Source: a virus
DNA: 51,394 nt
Reading direction: 5' to 3' (one strand)
Virus record (IMG/VR): IMGVR_UViG_3300005529_000047
Coordinates: 1 to 51,394 of that record
Shown: in pieces, positions 40,826 through 47,469 of the stretch
How positions within the stretch are numbered: position 1 is the stretch's first letter
Layout of the letters: each line of letters begins with the position of its first letter
Notes under the pieces: generated by a model
Database searches by the model: none
What the model was told of the DNA's origin: nothing
What the model saw: the letters and a program-made list of their open reading frames with translations, nothing else
Position numbers and translations under genes: made by a program

Positions 40826-41680
40826 ATGGCCGGCCTGCCCGAACACCTCATCACCACCGCCGCTCGCTATGCGAACGTCCCCTACCTCTGGGGCGCGGCC
40901 GATCCTGCCGTCGGCCTGGACTGCTCGGGCTTCGTCCTGGTCACCTACCAGCAGGCCGGAGTGCCGTTTGAGGGCGTACGCAGTGCGGAACAGATTCGGG
41001 CTGCATGCGTCCCTATTTCGTGGGACCAGGTGCAGCCCGGCGATCTGGTCTTCCTGACCGGCACCTATGACTCCCCGGATCCCGCCACCCACGTCGCGAT
41101 CTCCCTCGGCGTCGGCTCCCACCGCGTCTGGTCCGCACAGGATCCCTGTGTGGCTGAAGTGGAGATCGGCACAAACCCGTACTGGCAGGAGCACCTGCTG
41201 TCGGCGGGTAGACATCCGCAGGTGCCCGCGACGCCCCTTGCGACAACCGCCGAGCTGCTCTTCGACCTAAACACCATCTACCCCGTGATTGGTCTTTACG
41301 CCGGTCTTTACGGCGTCGACCCCCGTATCGTGGCTGCCGTCGCCTACCAGGAATCGGGCTTCCGGAACTTCCAGGTTCACGCCGACGGCACGGGCCATGG
41401 CCTCTTCGGCCTGGACGATGGCGGCGAGCTCGTCAACTTCGAGCGCTGGTGCGGGTCGACCTTCGGCCGCGGCGCCACCGCCGGAATGATGCCGCCCGTC
41501 CTGCAGGTGGAATTCGTCTGTGCCTGGTTCGCCGACGCGCAGGTCCGGTACGGCGATGCCCTCACCGCGTGCCAGGCATGGCACCGCGGCCCAACGCTCT
41601 GGCCCGACGCGGCCGGTCAGAACTATCGCGCCCTCATCGAGGCGCACGTGCAAACCCTGTTCGGAGGAAGCCTCGCATGA
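40826..41680 (+). CDS. Bifunctional endolysin: NlpC/P60 peptidase plus lysozyme-like domain, 284 aa
   Basis: ATG 40826. Residues 5-130 are NlpC/P60: NVPYLWGAADPAVGLDCSGF with catalytic Cys33, and THVAISLG with His89. Residues 145-280 form a lysozyme/SLT-like domain with AYQESGF (Glu176) and HADGTGHGLFGLDD. One domain would cut peptide stems and the other glycan strands. There is no signal peptide, so holins must let it reach the wall. The stop overlaps the next gene. Confidence 0.85.
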   Translation: MAGLPEHLITTAARYANVPYLWGAADPAVGLDCSGFVLVTYQQAGVPFEGVRSAEQIRAACVPISWDQVQPGDLVFLTGTYDSPDPATHVAISLGVGSHRVWSAQDPCVAEVEIGTNPYWQEHLLSAGRHPQVPATPLATTAELLFDLNTIYPVIGLYAGLYGVDPRIVAAVAYQESGFRNFQVHADGTGHGLFGLDDGGELVNFERWCGSTFGRGATAGMMPPVLQVEFVCAWFADAQVRYGDALTACQAWHRGPTLWPDAAGQNYRALIEAHVQTLFGGSLA

Positions 41681-43041
41681 GGAAGCGACTACTCGCCCTG
41701 TCCCTCTTGATCCTGGCGGTTCTGTCCGTCGGCTTCACCTACGCCACCCCGCTCACCCAGCAGGTGGGCACCGGCGACAACCTGACCGTGCAGATGGCGC
41801 CGGGGAGCGGCGTGCTTCTGGTCCCTGAGGGGTGCCTCTTTTCGAACCTGGCCGACGATACGGCTGGCCTGCACCTCAACTGTTCGGGCCCGAACGCGAC
41901 CGGCACCGCCCAGAGCACGGCAACGCCCGCCGCGAGCGCGACGGTCACCCCGTCGTCGACCCCGACGCGCACGGCCACCATGACGCCGACGGCGACGCAC
42001 AGCGCCACGCCGACGGAGACGAGCACGGCCACGACGACGAGCTCGCCGACCCCGACCCCGACGGCGACGGCGATCTCGACGTCGCCAATCCCCGTCGCTG
42101 GCCAGCCGTGTCCGAGCTGGGTGCATGACCAGTACGTGACGACGGGCCCGGACGGGAAGCTCTACCCCACCTGGCATCCGCCCATTGACCCGCAGTACGG
42201 CTGCTCGTTCGGCCATGAGCACGGGGACGACCCGCGGACCTCGAACGCGAACAACACGATGCCGGCCTTCGGCTACATCGGCGGGCTCATCGGGGACAAC
42301 GAGCCCCACACTGGCTTCAAGGTCTTCGTCGTCAACAATGGCGACCCCACCAACCCGAATGGGACCCGGCCCCAGGGCGATTACCGGGTGGTTTTCCACC
42401 AGGGCACCTCGGGCGTCGCCCGCTATTCCACCGAGTTCCACTCGATGGACTACGACTACATCGCCCGCGACGGCAGCGGCCGGGAGGCCCATGTCATGGG
42501 CATGGTGGACACCGGGCTCACGTCTCAGGACGGGTCGACTTGTGATAGTCCCCGTCGCGGCGCGAAGGACTTCTCTACCCTTGGCTGTGACAGCGCCTAT
42601 GAGATCTGGAGCCAGGGGCTCTTCAAGATCGTCGACCCGACCGGGCCCGGCGGGATGGGCGTGAACCAGCTGCAGGCCGTGGCGGGCCTCACGTTCGCCA
42701 TGGGGGTCGAGGACCCAATCACGACCCGCAATCCGCTGGACAACACGAGCCTGATCTATACCGAGAACGCCAAGCCCCGGCCGGACGGGAAGGCCGCCGC
42801 GGACCCGCTCTCCCCGGACGCGTACTACCGCGGCTGCTTCCGCGACCTCTACGTCGGCCCGAACTACTTCAACAACCTGAGCGGCCCCACGACGTTCTAT
42901 ACCGACGTCTATGGCGTCATGCAGCCGGGGCCAGGACCCCAGACAATCAAGCAGTCCATCAGTCCGGTGAGCTGGCAGGGGTTCGACGAGCAGGCCGCCC
43001 AGAAAACCTTCTGCGCGCCCGGCGTGCATTCGCCGAACTGA
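41677..43041 (+). CDS. Secreted Thr/Pro-linker protein, 454 aa
   Basis: ATG 41677 overlaps the endolysin stop. Residues 1-24 are a signal peptide (LLALSLLILAVLSVGFTYA). A short N-terminal domain is followed by about 65 residues rich in Thr, Ser, Pro and Ala (TPTxT units), then a folded C-terminal domain of about 310 residues with CSFGHEHGDDPRTS, EFHSMDYDYI and Cys pairs, likely a metal-binding extracellular domain. Such linkers mark secreted Chloroflexota proteins. It is an unusual member of a lysis block and may be accessory cargo. Function unknown. Confidence 0.6.
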   Translation: MRKRLLALSLLILAVLSVGFTYATPLTQQVGTGDNLTVQMAPGSGVLLVPEGCLFSNLADDTAGLHLNCSGPNATGTAQSTATPAASATVTPSSTPTRTATMTPTATHSATPTETSTATTTSSPTPTPTATAISTSPIPVAGQPCPSWVHDQYVTTGPDGKLYPTWHPPIDPQYGCSFGHEHGDDPRTSNANNTMPAFGYIGGLIGDNEPHTGFKVFVVNNGDPTNPNGTRPQGDYRVVFHQGTSGVARYSTEFHSMDYDYIARDGSGREAHVMGMVDTGLTSQDGSTCDSPRRGAKDFSTLGCDSAYEIWSQGLFKIVDPTGPGGMGVNQLQAVAGLTFAMGVEDPITTRNPLDNTSLIYTENAKPRPDGKAAADPLSPDAYYRGCFRDLYVGPNYFNNLSGPTTFYTDVYGVMQPGPGPQTIKQSISPVSWQGFDEQAAQKTFCAPGVHSPN

Positions 43042-43052
43042 TCGCCGAAGCC

Positions 43053-43430
43053 ATGAAGCGTGTGTACGTCGATCCGCTCACCGGCGACCAGTACGGGCTG
43101 TACGAGCACCTCTCCTGGGTCATCCAGCAGAACGTGCTGCGGCGTCCTGCCTTCCTGTTGCTGTGGACGGTGGGCACGCTCCTCTGGTGGCACTTCGGGG
43201 GGCTGTTCGGAGTTGCCGATCCCGACCTCCTGAAGTGGAATCTCGGCGCGTCCTGGCTCGCGGTCACCATCGAGCAGATCGTCGGCACGGGCTTCCTCGG
43301 CCAGGCGCGGCGCGATGCCGTCGTAATCCGCGAGCTGCGGCGGCGCGTCGAGCGCCTCGAGCAGACGGAGAGCGATGAGCTCGCAGCCCTCGAGGACATC
43401 CGCGGGGACCTCGCCGAGGAGCGGGAGTGA
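43053..43430 (+). CDS. Two-helix membrane protein with coiled coil (holin candidate), 125 aa
   Basis: ATG 43053 lies 11 bases after the previous stop. Two membrane helices (RRPAFLLLWTVGTLLWWHF; LGASWLAVTIEQIVG region) are followed by a charged coiled coil (RELRRRVERLEQTESDEL). The layout resembles DUF1003-type membrane proteins. Third candidate for a holin in this block. Confidence 0.55.
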   Translation: MKRVYVDPLTGDQYGLYEHLSWVIQQNVLRRPAFLLLWTVGTLLWWHFGGLFGVADPDLLKWNLGASWLAVTIEQIVGTGFLGQARRDAVVIRELRRRVERLEQTESDELAALEDIRGDLAEERE

Positions 43431-43804
43431 TGGACTTCTCGACCATCGGCGGCATCGTCGGCCTGCTCTCGTTCCCGACGACCATTCTGACCATCTGGGA
43501 CAAGTGGGAAAGCCGCAAGCGTGCCCAGGCCCAGGAGGAACGCGCGGAGCGGCAGTTGGTCCTCGCCCAGGACCAGAGTGACCGCGAGGAGCTACGCCTG
43601 TCCGCGGAGCTCTTGGACAAGCTAGTCCGGATAGCCAACGAGAAAGACGAGCGGGACGAGCAGATCGCGGACCTCATGGCGCACAAGCGACGGTGCGACG
43701 CCGAGCTCGACCGGGCAGCCCGAGATCGCCAGCAGCTCCTCACCTGCCAGCGAGAGCGCACGAAGCTCGCGCGCCAGCTCGCCGCGGCGAGGGGCCAGGT
43801 ATGA
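43430..43804 (+). CDS. Inner-membrane spanin-like protein, 124 aa
   Basis: ATG 43430 overlaps the previous stop. One N-terminal membrane segment (IGGIVGLLSFPTTILTIW) is followed by a long charged coiled coil to the end, the layout of Rz-type i-spanins. No second, lipoprotein spanin is visible; if the host has a single membrane the protein may have another lysis role. The stop overlaps the next ATG. Confidence 0.5.
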   Translation: MDFSTIGGIVGLLSFPTTILTIWDKWESRKRAQAQEERAERQLVLAQDQSDREELRLSAELLDKLVRIANEKDERDEQIADLMAHKRRCDAELDRAARDRQQLLTCQRERTKLARQLAAARGQV

Positions 43805-43974
43805 CGCGCTGGGCTTTCCGGAGCTGCCCGACGTGCGGCGGGGATCTCTTTCAGGATCCCGGCGAGCGCGAGTGGACCTGTCTCGCCTGCTCGCGCGCCT
43901 TCCTCCGAGTGGCCCGCGTCTTCGAGCGACCGCCGACCCTGCCCAAAGTCCAGGAACGGATTCTGCCGAAATGA
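43801..43974 (+). CDS. Zinc-ribbon protein, 57 aa
   Basis: ATG 43801 overlaps the preceding stop (ATGA). CPTCGGDLFQDPGEREWTCL with a second C-x-x-C forms a typical small zinc ribbon, with a basic helix after it. It overlaps the next gene. Function unknown. Confidence 0.6.
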   Translation: MTRWAFRSCPTCGGDLFQDPGEREWTCLACSRAFLRVARVFERPPTLPKVQERILPK

Positions 43975-44390
43975 GCATCCGCGAAGAATTCACGCGCGAA
44001 GAACGGCTGGCCCTCGACGCCGCGATCGGCCAGAGCTCGCCGTGCAAGCTGGAACACTGCGGCTGCCAGCGGCGCAGGACCTACAGCTTCGGCGTCCCGT
44101 GCACCTGCTACCGGATCCAGCAGAGCAGCCAGGAGCCCATCGCCTGCTGCCTCTGCGGGCTCCTGGAGGCCGTGCGCGACGACCGCTTCCTCGGGTACCT
44201 CCTTGCCTGGCGTCGGATGCGCACCTGGCACGTGGACGATCGCGGCGAGGACGCGATCCCCGGGATGGGGACGATGCTGCTCCAGCTCTTCAAGGTTGCG
44301 CCGACGGCGACGAGCGATGCGCCACCATGGCGCGACGCCAACGAGGTGTACCGCGAGCAGGTCCAGGGAAGACCGGACGACTGGAGCTAG
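43971..44390 (+). CDS. Cysteine-rich protein, 139 aa
   Basis: ATG 43971 overlaps the previous stop. About nine Cys lie between residues 24 and 62 (CKLEHCGC; VPCTCYR; CCLCG), suggesting two zinc sites; the rest is helical. It ends the late + operon, and its stop overlaps by four bases the end of the convergent - strand gene. Confidence 0.55.
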   Translation: MSIREEFTREERLALDAAIGQSSPCKLEHCGCQRRRTYSFGVPCTCYRIQQSSQEPIACCLCGLLEAVRDDRFLGYLLAWRRMRTWHVDDRGEDAIPGMGTMLLQLFKVAPTATSDAPPWRDANEVYREQVQGRPDDWS

Positions 44391-44698
44391 CGAGGCGTTT
44401 CGCGTGGTGGCAGTTGGTGATGTGTGTACGTTGCGCTTACGAGATGGCAGGCATATCGGCTACCAGGACCGAAGTGGTCCCGGTAATCAACCCGGTAGTG
44501 AGCGTGGCAATTTTCGACAGTGATGTAGATGTCTCGGTCCCCGTCGAGGCGCAGAATCTCGGGCTGGGTGTCTTCGACAAGGCAAACACTGATCCATAGG
44601 TCGAGCGGCGGTGGCTCCAACGCTACGAGGCGAGGCTCTGCGAGATAGCGAAAGAGCTTCCAGTCGCGCGCAAGCTCTTCCCGAAAACAATTATCCAT
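44387..44698 (-). CDS. Immunity-region protein of unknown function, 103 aa
   Basis: Start ATG at 44698, 21 bases after the repressor stop, so both are likely on one transcript. Mixed alpha/beta, with strands (IYITVENCHAHYRVDY) and an acidic middle. I see no HTH and no metallopeptidase motif, so it is not an ImmA-type protein. It may support immunity or exclusion. Confidence 0.5.
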   Translation of the reverse strand: MDNCFREELARDWKLFRYLAEPRLVALEPPPLDLWISVCLVEDTQPEILRLDGDRDIYITVENCHAHYRVDYRDHFGPGSRYACHLVSATYTHHQLPPRETPR

Positions 44699-44719
44699 CA
44701 GGGGATTCCGCGCGGACTA

Positions 44720-44914
44720 TCAAGCACCGACCAAGGCCGACGGCTCGACACCCAGGGCCTCGGCGAGCTTCCGGGCCGTTGTCAACGTCGCCTGGTGGCG
44801 ACCCGTCTCGATCCGCGAGATCGTGACTTCCGTGACCCCTGAACGTATCGCCAGATCGCGCTGGGTCAGGAACTTGGCCTCGCGAATCTTCCTGAGGTTT
44901 GGCAAGTGCGGCAT
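44720..44914 (-). CDS. Small XRE-type repressor, 64 aa
   Basis: ATG at 44914; a frame upstream to 44956 would run through the promoter and is not preferred. Almost the entire protein is one XRE helix-turn-helix (residues 5-60): LTQRDLAIRSGVTEVTISRI, then ETGRHQATL and a final ALGVEPSALVG helix. No oligomerisation domain or cleavage site follows. The predicted -10 lies only 7 bases upstream, implying a leaderless mRNA. It would bind the symmetric operators at 44920-44929 and 44964-44973 and keep the phage silent, or act as a Cro-like switch. Confidence 0.8.
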   Translation of the reverse strand: MPHLPNLRKIREAKFLTQRDLAIRSGVTEVTISRIETGRHQATLTTARKLAEALGVEPSALVGA

Positions 44915-44979
44915 AGTGTGATGATAACCACATGACAGGCAGTTGACAAGGATCACAGCAAACGGTTATCATCTTGCTA
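44914..44979. promoter_or_regulatory. Symmetric bidirectional promoter and operators of the immunity switch
   Basis: Rightward: TTGACA (44943-44948), 18-base spacer, TATCAT (44967-44972). Leftward, read on -: TTGTCA (44944-44949), 17-base spacer, TATCAT (44921-44926). The -35 boxes overlap in TTGACAA. The 10-bp arms GATGATAACC (44920-44929) and GGTTATCATC (44964-44973) are perfect inverted copies that contain both -10 boxes, so one dimer per arm would cover each promoter. Confidence 0.75.
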
Positions 44980-44989
44980 TCAAGAGAGC

Positions 44990-45022
44990 GGCCCGCCGAG
45001 TGGTGCAAACACCCGGCGGGCC
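44990..45022 (+). promoter_or_regulatory. Hairpin in the leader of the rightward early operon
   Basis: GGCCCGCCG (44990-44998) pairs with CGGCGGGCC (45014-45022) at about +11 of the rightward transcript, directly before GGAAGGAG and GTG 45041. There is no T-tract and no decamer, so it is not a full leader cassette. It may stabilise the 5' end. Confidence 0.5.
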
Positions 45023-45040
45023 TGACGGAAGGAGCCTCCA

Positions 45041-45436
45041 GTGCAGACCCCCACCGCTGCCCCGAGTCTACCAGCCCTCGCCATCCCCGCTCGCGTCATC
45101 GGCGACGAGGTGGCCATCTATGTGAGCCCCGAGGTCGTGCTCGTCGGCTCGAAGTCCGAGCGTAACTGCTTCCGCCTCGTGAACCTGGTCGAGCACTCCT
45201 GCACCTGCCCGGGCTTCGTCTACCACGGCGCCTGCCGTCACATCCAAACGGCCGCCATGGCCGAGGCCATCGACCGCGCCGACGCCAAGCCGGTGCTGGG
45301 CCGCTGCGAGTGGACCAACGGCACGGCGATCTGTGCCGCGGCCGCGACGGAGAGCTGGACCTACGCCGACCACCACGGCACCCACACGGTCCGCTGCTGC
45401 GCGCGGCACCTGCCGACTGGGGCGGCCACCCGATGA
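45041..45436 (+). CDS. SWIM zinc-finger protein, 131 aa
   Basis: GTG 45041 has GGAAGGAG 13 bases upstream. The SWIM motif is Cys54-x-Cys56 (SCTCPGF) and Cys65-x-His67 (ACRHI), preceded by strands. Two further Cys pairs lie in the C-terminal half (RCEWTNGTAIC; RCCARH). SWIM domains bind DNA or proteins. It is first in the operon facing the repressor, so it may regulate the lytic switch or act on recombination; not resolved. Confidence 0.7.
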   Translation: MQTPTAAPSLPALAIPARVIGDEVAIYVSPEVVLVGSKSERNCFRLVNLVEHSCTCPGFVYHGACRHIQTAAMAEAIDRADAKPVLGRCEWTNGTAICAAAATESWTYADHHGTHTVRCCARHLPTGAATR

Positions 45437-45606
45437 GCGAGGCTATCCGCGCCGAGACGAAGCTCGAGCGCCTGGAGCGCCTCAAGCGATCGCTCGACCA
45501 CTACGAGGCGCAGCGCGGCCGCCATGCGGGCGTTCAGGCGAGCCGCCTGCGCCGCGAGGTCATCAAGCTGTCGCGCGAGATCGCCGAGGGACGCGGCGCC
45601 GAGTAG
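45433..45606 (+). CDS. Small basic coiled-coil protein, 57 aa
   Basis: ATG 45433 overlaps the SWIM gene stop. Nearly the whole chain is one charged helix (TKLERLERLKRSLDHYEAQR). No family. Probably translated by coupling. Confidence 0.55.
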   Translation: MSEAIRAETKLERLERLKRSLDHYEAQRGRHAGVQASRLRREVIKLSREIAEGRGAE

Positions 45607-45663
45607 CGCCCGATAGCGGCCAGCCGGGGGCGTTGTACCCGGCGCTGAGAGGGAAGCGCCACC

Positions 45664-45849
45664 ATGACCTTCGTCATTCTTCCCGTGAGAATCGAGCGGC
45701 GCGGTGAGTCGAAGCTCCGCGCCGTGAACATGGACCGCGTCTCCTACCTGGAGCAGGACGGCAATCTCACCCTGATCGCCATCGCCGGCGACGACGTCGT
45801 GTGGACCGACCTGAGTATCGACGAGCTCGTCACGCGGGCGAGGGGGTAA
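45664..45849 (+). CDS. Small beta-rich protein, 61 aa
   Basis: ATG 45664 has GAGAGGGAAG upstream. Strand-rich (VNMDRVSYLEQDGNLTLIAI) with a short final helix; the pattern somewhat resembles small DNA-binding or FlbD-like beta proteins, but I do not assign it. Confidence 0.5.
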   Translation: MTFVILPVRIERRGESKLRAVNMDRVSYLEQDGNLTLIAIAGDDVVWTDLSIDELVTRARG

Positions 45850-45852
45850 CCG

Positions 45853-45975
45853 ATGAAGCGCTGTATCTGTTGCCATCGCGCCGTGCGCCTATCCGCCGGT
45901 CGCCTGGTCTGCGGGTCCTGCGGCGCCCACTGCTGCATCCTGTACGTCGTCTGCCGCGTGCCGCTGGAGCGCTGA
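45853..45975 (+). CDS. Very small Cys-rich protein, 40 aa
   Basis: ATG 45853 follows the previous stop by three bases. Eight Cys and two His in 40 residues (RCICCHRAV; LVCGSCGAHCC) suggest a compact zinc knuckle. It is easily overlooked because of its length. Last gene of the early-right operon. Confidence 0.5.
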   Translation: MKRCICCHRAVRLSAGRLVCGSCGAHCCILYVVCRVPLER

Positions 45976-46044
45976 GACGATGACGGAGCGCATCCGCGGC
46001 CCGTGATGACTCTATAAGTAGCGACCCAGACGATGAGCAAAGTT

Positions 46045-46074
46045 GAGGCCCCGGGGATTGTCCCCCGGGGCCTC
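46045..46074. terminator. Strong hairpin ending the early-right operon
   Basis: GAGGCCCCGGGG and its complement form a 12- to 13-bp stem with a 5-base loop. On + it is followed by CTGCCGGTTGTTTG, a poor T-tract; on - by AACTTTG. It separates the + operon from the convergent - genes. A TATAAG at 46013-46018 lies just ahead of it. From 46075 to 46240 I see nothing else. Confidence 0.6.
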
Positions 46075-46240
46075 TGCCGGTTGTTTGAAAGCGCGCAACC
46101 TCAAGGAGATCGGGCGCCGACACCGGTAATCCGATGCCCACTAGGGACGGTGCCCCGCGACTCCGATCACGCAGCCTACCAGGCTCTCCCCCAACCGGAC
46201 GAGCGGAGAGCTACTTCCGTCGCCACATCCTCGGCTGCGC

Positions 46241-46528
46241 TTACGACGATTCTACCGGCTCGCCGAGCCAGCGCTTCCCCGACATAAGGTCCCGCACGGC
46301 CCACCAGAAGGACCCGTCGTCGAGCTCGACCACCCACGCCTCGCCCGCCACGCCCTGGCGCCCCAGCTCGTCGGCGAGAAGCCAGCGCATTCCGCGCCGC
46401 ACGACGTTTCGACGGTTGCCATCGATCCGGAACCAGACCGGCATGCCGACATCCGTCATGCCGCCGTGCAGCGGGGCGGCATCCCGAAGCGGGCTCGCGA
46501 TCTTCTGGCCCTCGTTGCTGATCCACAT
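46241..46528 (-). CDS. Hypothetical Trp-rich protein, 95 aa
   Basis: The most likely start is ATG 46528; a longer frame to 46780 would overlap the HNH gene and is low in plausible sequence. The protein is Trp- and Gly-rich with strands (MPVWFRIDGNRRNVV; AWVVELDDGSFWWAVRDL), resembling a small beta domain. No good ribosome site is seen. Likely real from composition, but weak. Confidence 0.4.
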   Translation of the reverse strand: MWISNEGQKIASPLRDAAPLHGGMTDVGMPVWFRIDGNRRNVVRRGMRWLLADELGRQGVAGEAWVVELDDGSFWWAVRDLMSGKRWLGEPVESS

Positions 46529-46569
46529 GCCCGGAGAAAAGCATCGGGACTGGGCTTTTGTCTCAGGTG

Positions 46570-46609
46570 ATCCCGAAAGACGGCTCCGTACTGTGGCATC
46601 TTTCGGGAT
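46570..46609. repeat. Inverted repeat at the 3' end of the HNH gene
   Basis: ATCCCGAAAGA (46570-46580) and TCTTTCGGGAT (46599-46609) are perfect 11-bp arms with an 18-base loop, lying between the HNH gene stop and the next - gene. No T-tract follows on either strand. It may be a processing or weak termination signal. Confidence 0.45.
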
Positions 46610-46613
46610 GGGA

Positions 46614-47153
46614 CTAATCAACCCAGGTCCACTCGATCGGAGGCGAGAGGGGTCGTTCATTGTCCATCCACTCATCCGGTGGCAGTTTGTCGCCCTTCGC
46701 GGAATTGCATGGACGGCAGCAGACCACAAGATTCTTGTCGATGTTTCGCCCGCCCTTCGACCAGGGCACGACATGATCAAGCACGACGTCCCCGAGAGCT
46801 ACAACAACCCCGCAATAGCGACAGGCGAGCCCGTCGCGAGCGATGATTCGATCTCGCTGCGTCCCTGGTATAGCGATGCGCGGGGCCGGCATCCGTTCGA
46901 GTGCAGCCCTGGCAGACGCGAGCTCCGCTTCGAGCTCGGCAATCCGACTCAAGAGACCAGCGGTTCGGGACCGAATGGGCCCCGCGCCTGACACGTCGGC
47001 AGCGAGCTCCGCGAGCAGTCGCTCAGCCGTTTCTCGATCGCGAGCCATGACGACGCGCGGTTGCCCTCCGACACGGAGCGTCCCCTCCCACCGTTTCCTA
47101 TCCGGGCGGTAGTAGAGCGATCCGGTTCCTTTCTTTCGCCGCTTCAGTTCCAC
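46614..47153 (-). CDS. HNH endonuclease with an integrase-like N-terminal domain, 179 aa
   Basis: GTG at 47153 is chosen for its GGAGAG ribosome site; a longer frame to 47201 runs into a hairpin. Residues 4-52 (KRRKKGTGSLYYRPDRKRWE, then GTLRVGGQPRVVMARD and an ERLLAELA helix) look like the arm-binding N-terminus of the adjacent integrase (RRPKGSGSIVFQAKENRYRG, later EKRLAHLIADL). A coiled coil follows, then a canonical HNH: ACRYCGVVV, LDHVVPWSKGG, NLVVCCRPCNSAKGD. This combination could place the nuclease at integrase arm sites or be a homing element. Domain calls are firm; the shared origin is inference. Confidence 0.8.
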   Translation of the reverse strand: MELKRRKKGTGSLYYRPDRKRWEGTLRVGGQPRVVMARDRETAERLLAELAADVSGAGPIRSRTAGLLSRIAELEAELASARAALERMPAPRIAIPGTQRDRIIARDGLACRYCGVVVALGDVVLDHVVPWSKGGRNIDKNLVVCCRPCNSAKGDKLPPDEWMDNERPLSPPIEWTWVD

Positions 47154-47186
47154 TGTATCTCTCCACAACCAGGGCGGTATAAGGGA

Positions 47187-47280
47187 CGATACCGGCCCCA
47201 AGGGCCGGTATCGTTATGTGACGGGTATTTGATGGGAAGGCTAAACGGCCTATCATTACCGCTCATCAATCCATTGTTAA
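47187..47280 (-). promoter_or_regulatory. Promoter and leader hairpin of the HNH gene
   Basis: Read on -: TTAACA (47280-47275), 16-base spacer, TAATGA (47258-47253). Downstream, CGATACCGGCCC (47187-47198) and GGGCCGGTATCG (47202-47213) make a perfect 12-bp hairpin with a 3-base loop before the GTG at 47153. The promoter lies right beside the attachment site. Confidence 0.45.
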
Positions 47281-47292
47281 CGGTTTCTGTTG

Positions 47293-47337
47293 TGGTGGGC
47301 CCGGAGGGATTCGAACCCTCAACCAACGGATTAAAAG
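47293..47337 (-). other. Attachment site: 3' half of tRNA-Lys(UUU), probable attP core
   Basis: Read on -, the segment runs from the anticodon loop CTTTTAATC through the variable region, a perfect T-arm (GAGGGTTCGAATCCCTC) and the acceptor strand CGGGCCC to ACCA. The five bases before the loop cannot pair with those after it, and no acceptor or D-arm 5' strand is present, so only the 3' half exists. It stands 132 bases past the integrase stop. Integration at the anticodon loop would restore a full tRNA. Phage genes flank both sides, which fits attP. From 47340 to 47469 there is a hairpin (GCCCAGG with CCTGGGC) and no gene. Confidence 0.75.
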
Positions 47338-47469
47338 AACGCGCCCAGGGGCGGATTGCGCCATCCTGGGCCATCTTTCATGCCTGAATTCTCCCTTGAG
47401 ATAGGCACCAGTAACCATGTCCCCCCTCTTGATACCGGCCCGGTAGTAGTTGCTTGCGCACGCAAATAG

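Noticed and set aside
46134-46991. 285-codon + frame after the early-right terminator
   Set aside because: Ser/Arg/Pro-rich content typical of a shadow; it is antisense to the HNH gene, whose motifs are clear.
47293-47395. Complete tRNA-Lys gene
   Set aside because: The anticodon stem cannot pair on the 5' side and no matching acceptor or D-arm strand exists; only the 3' half is present.
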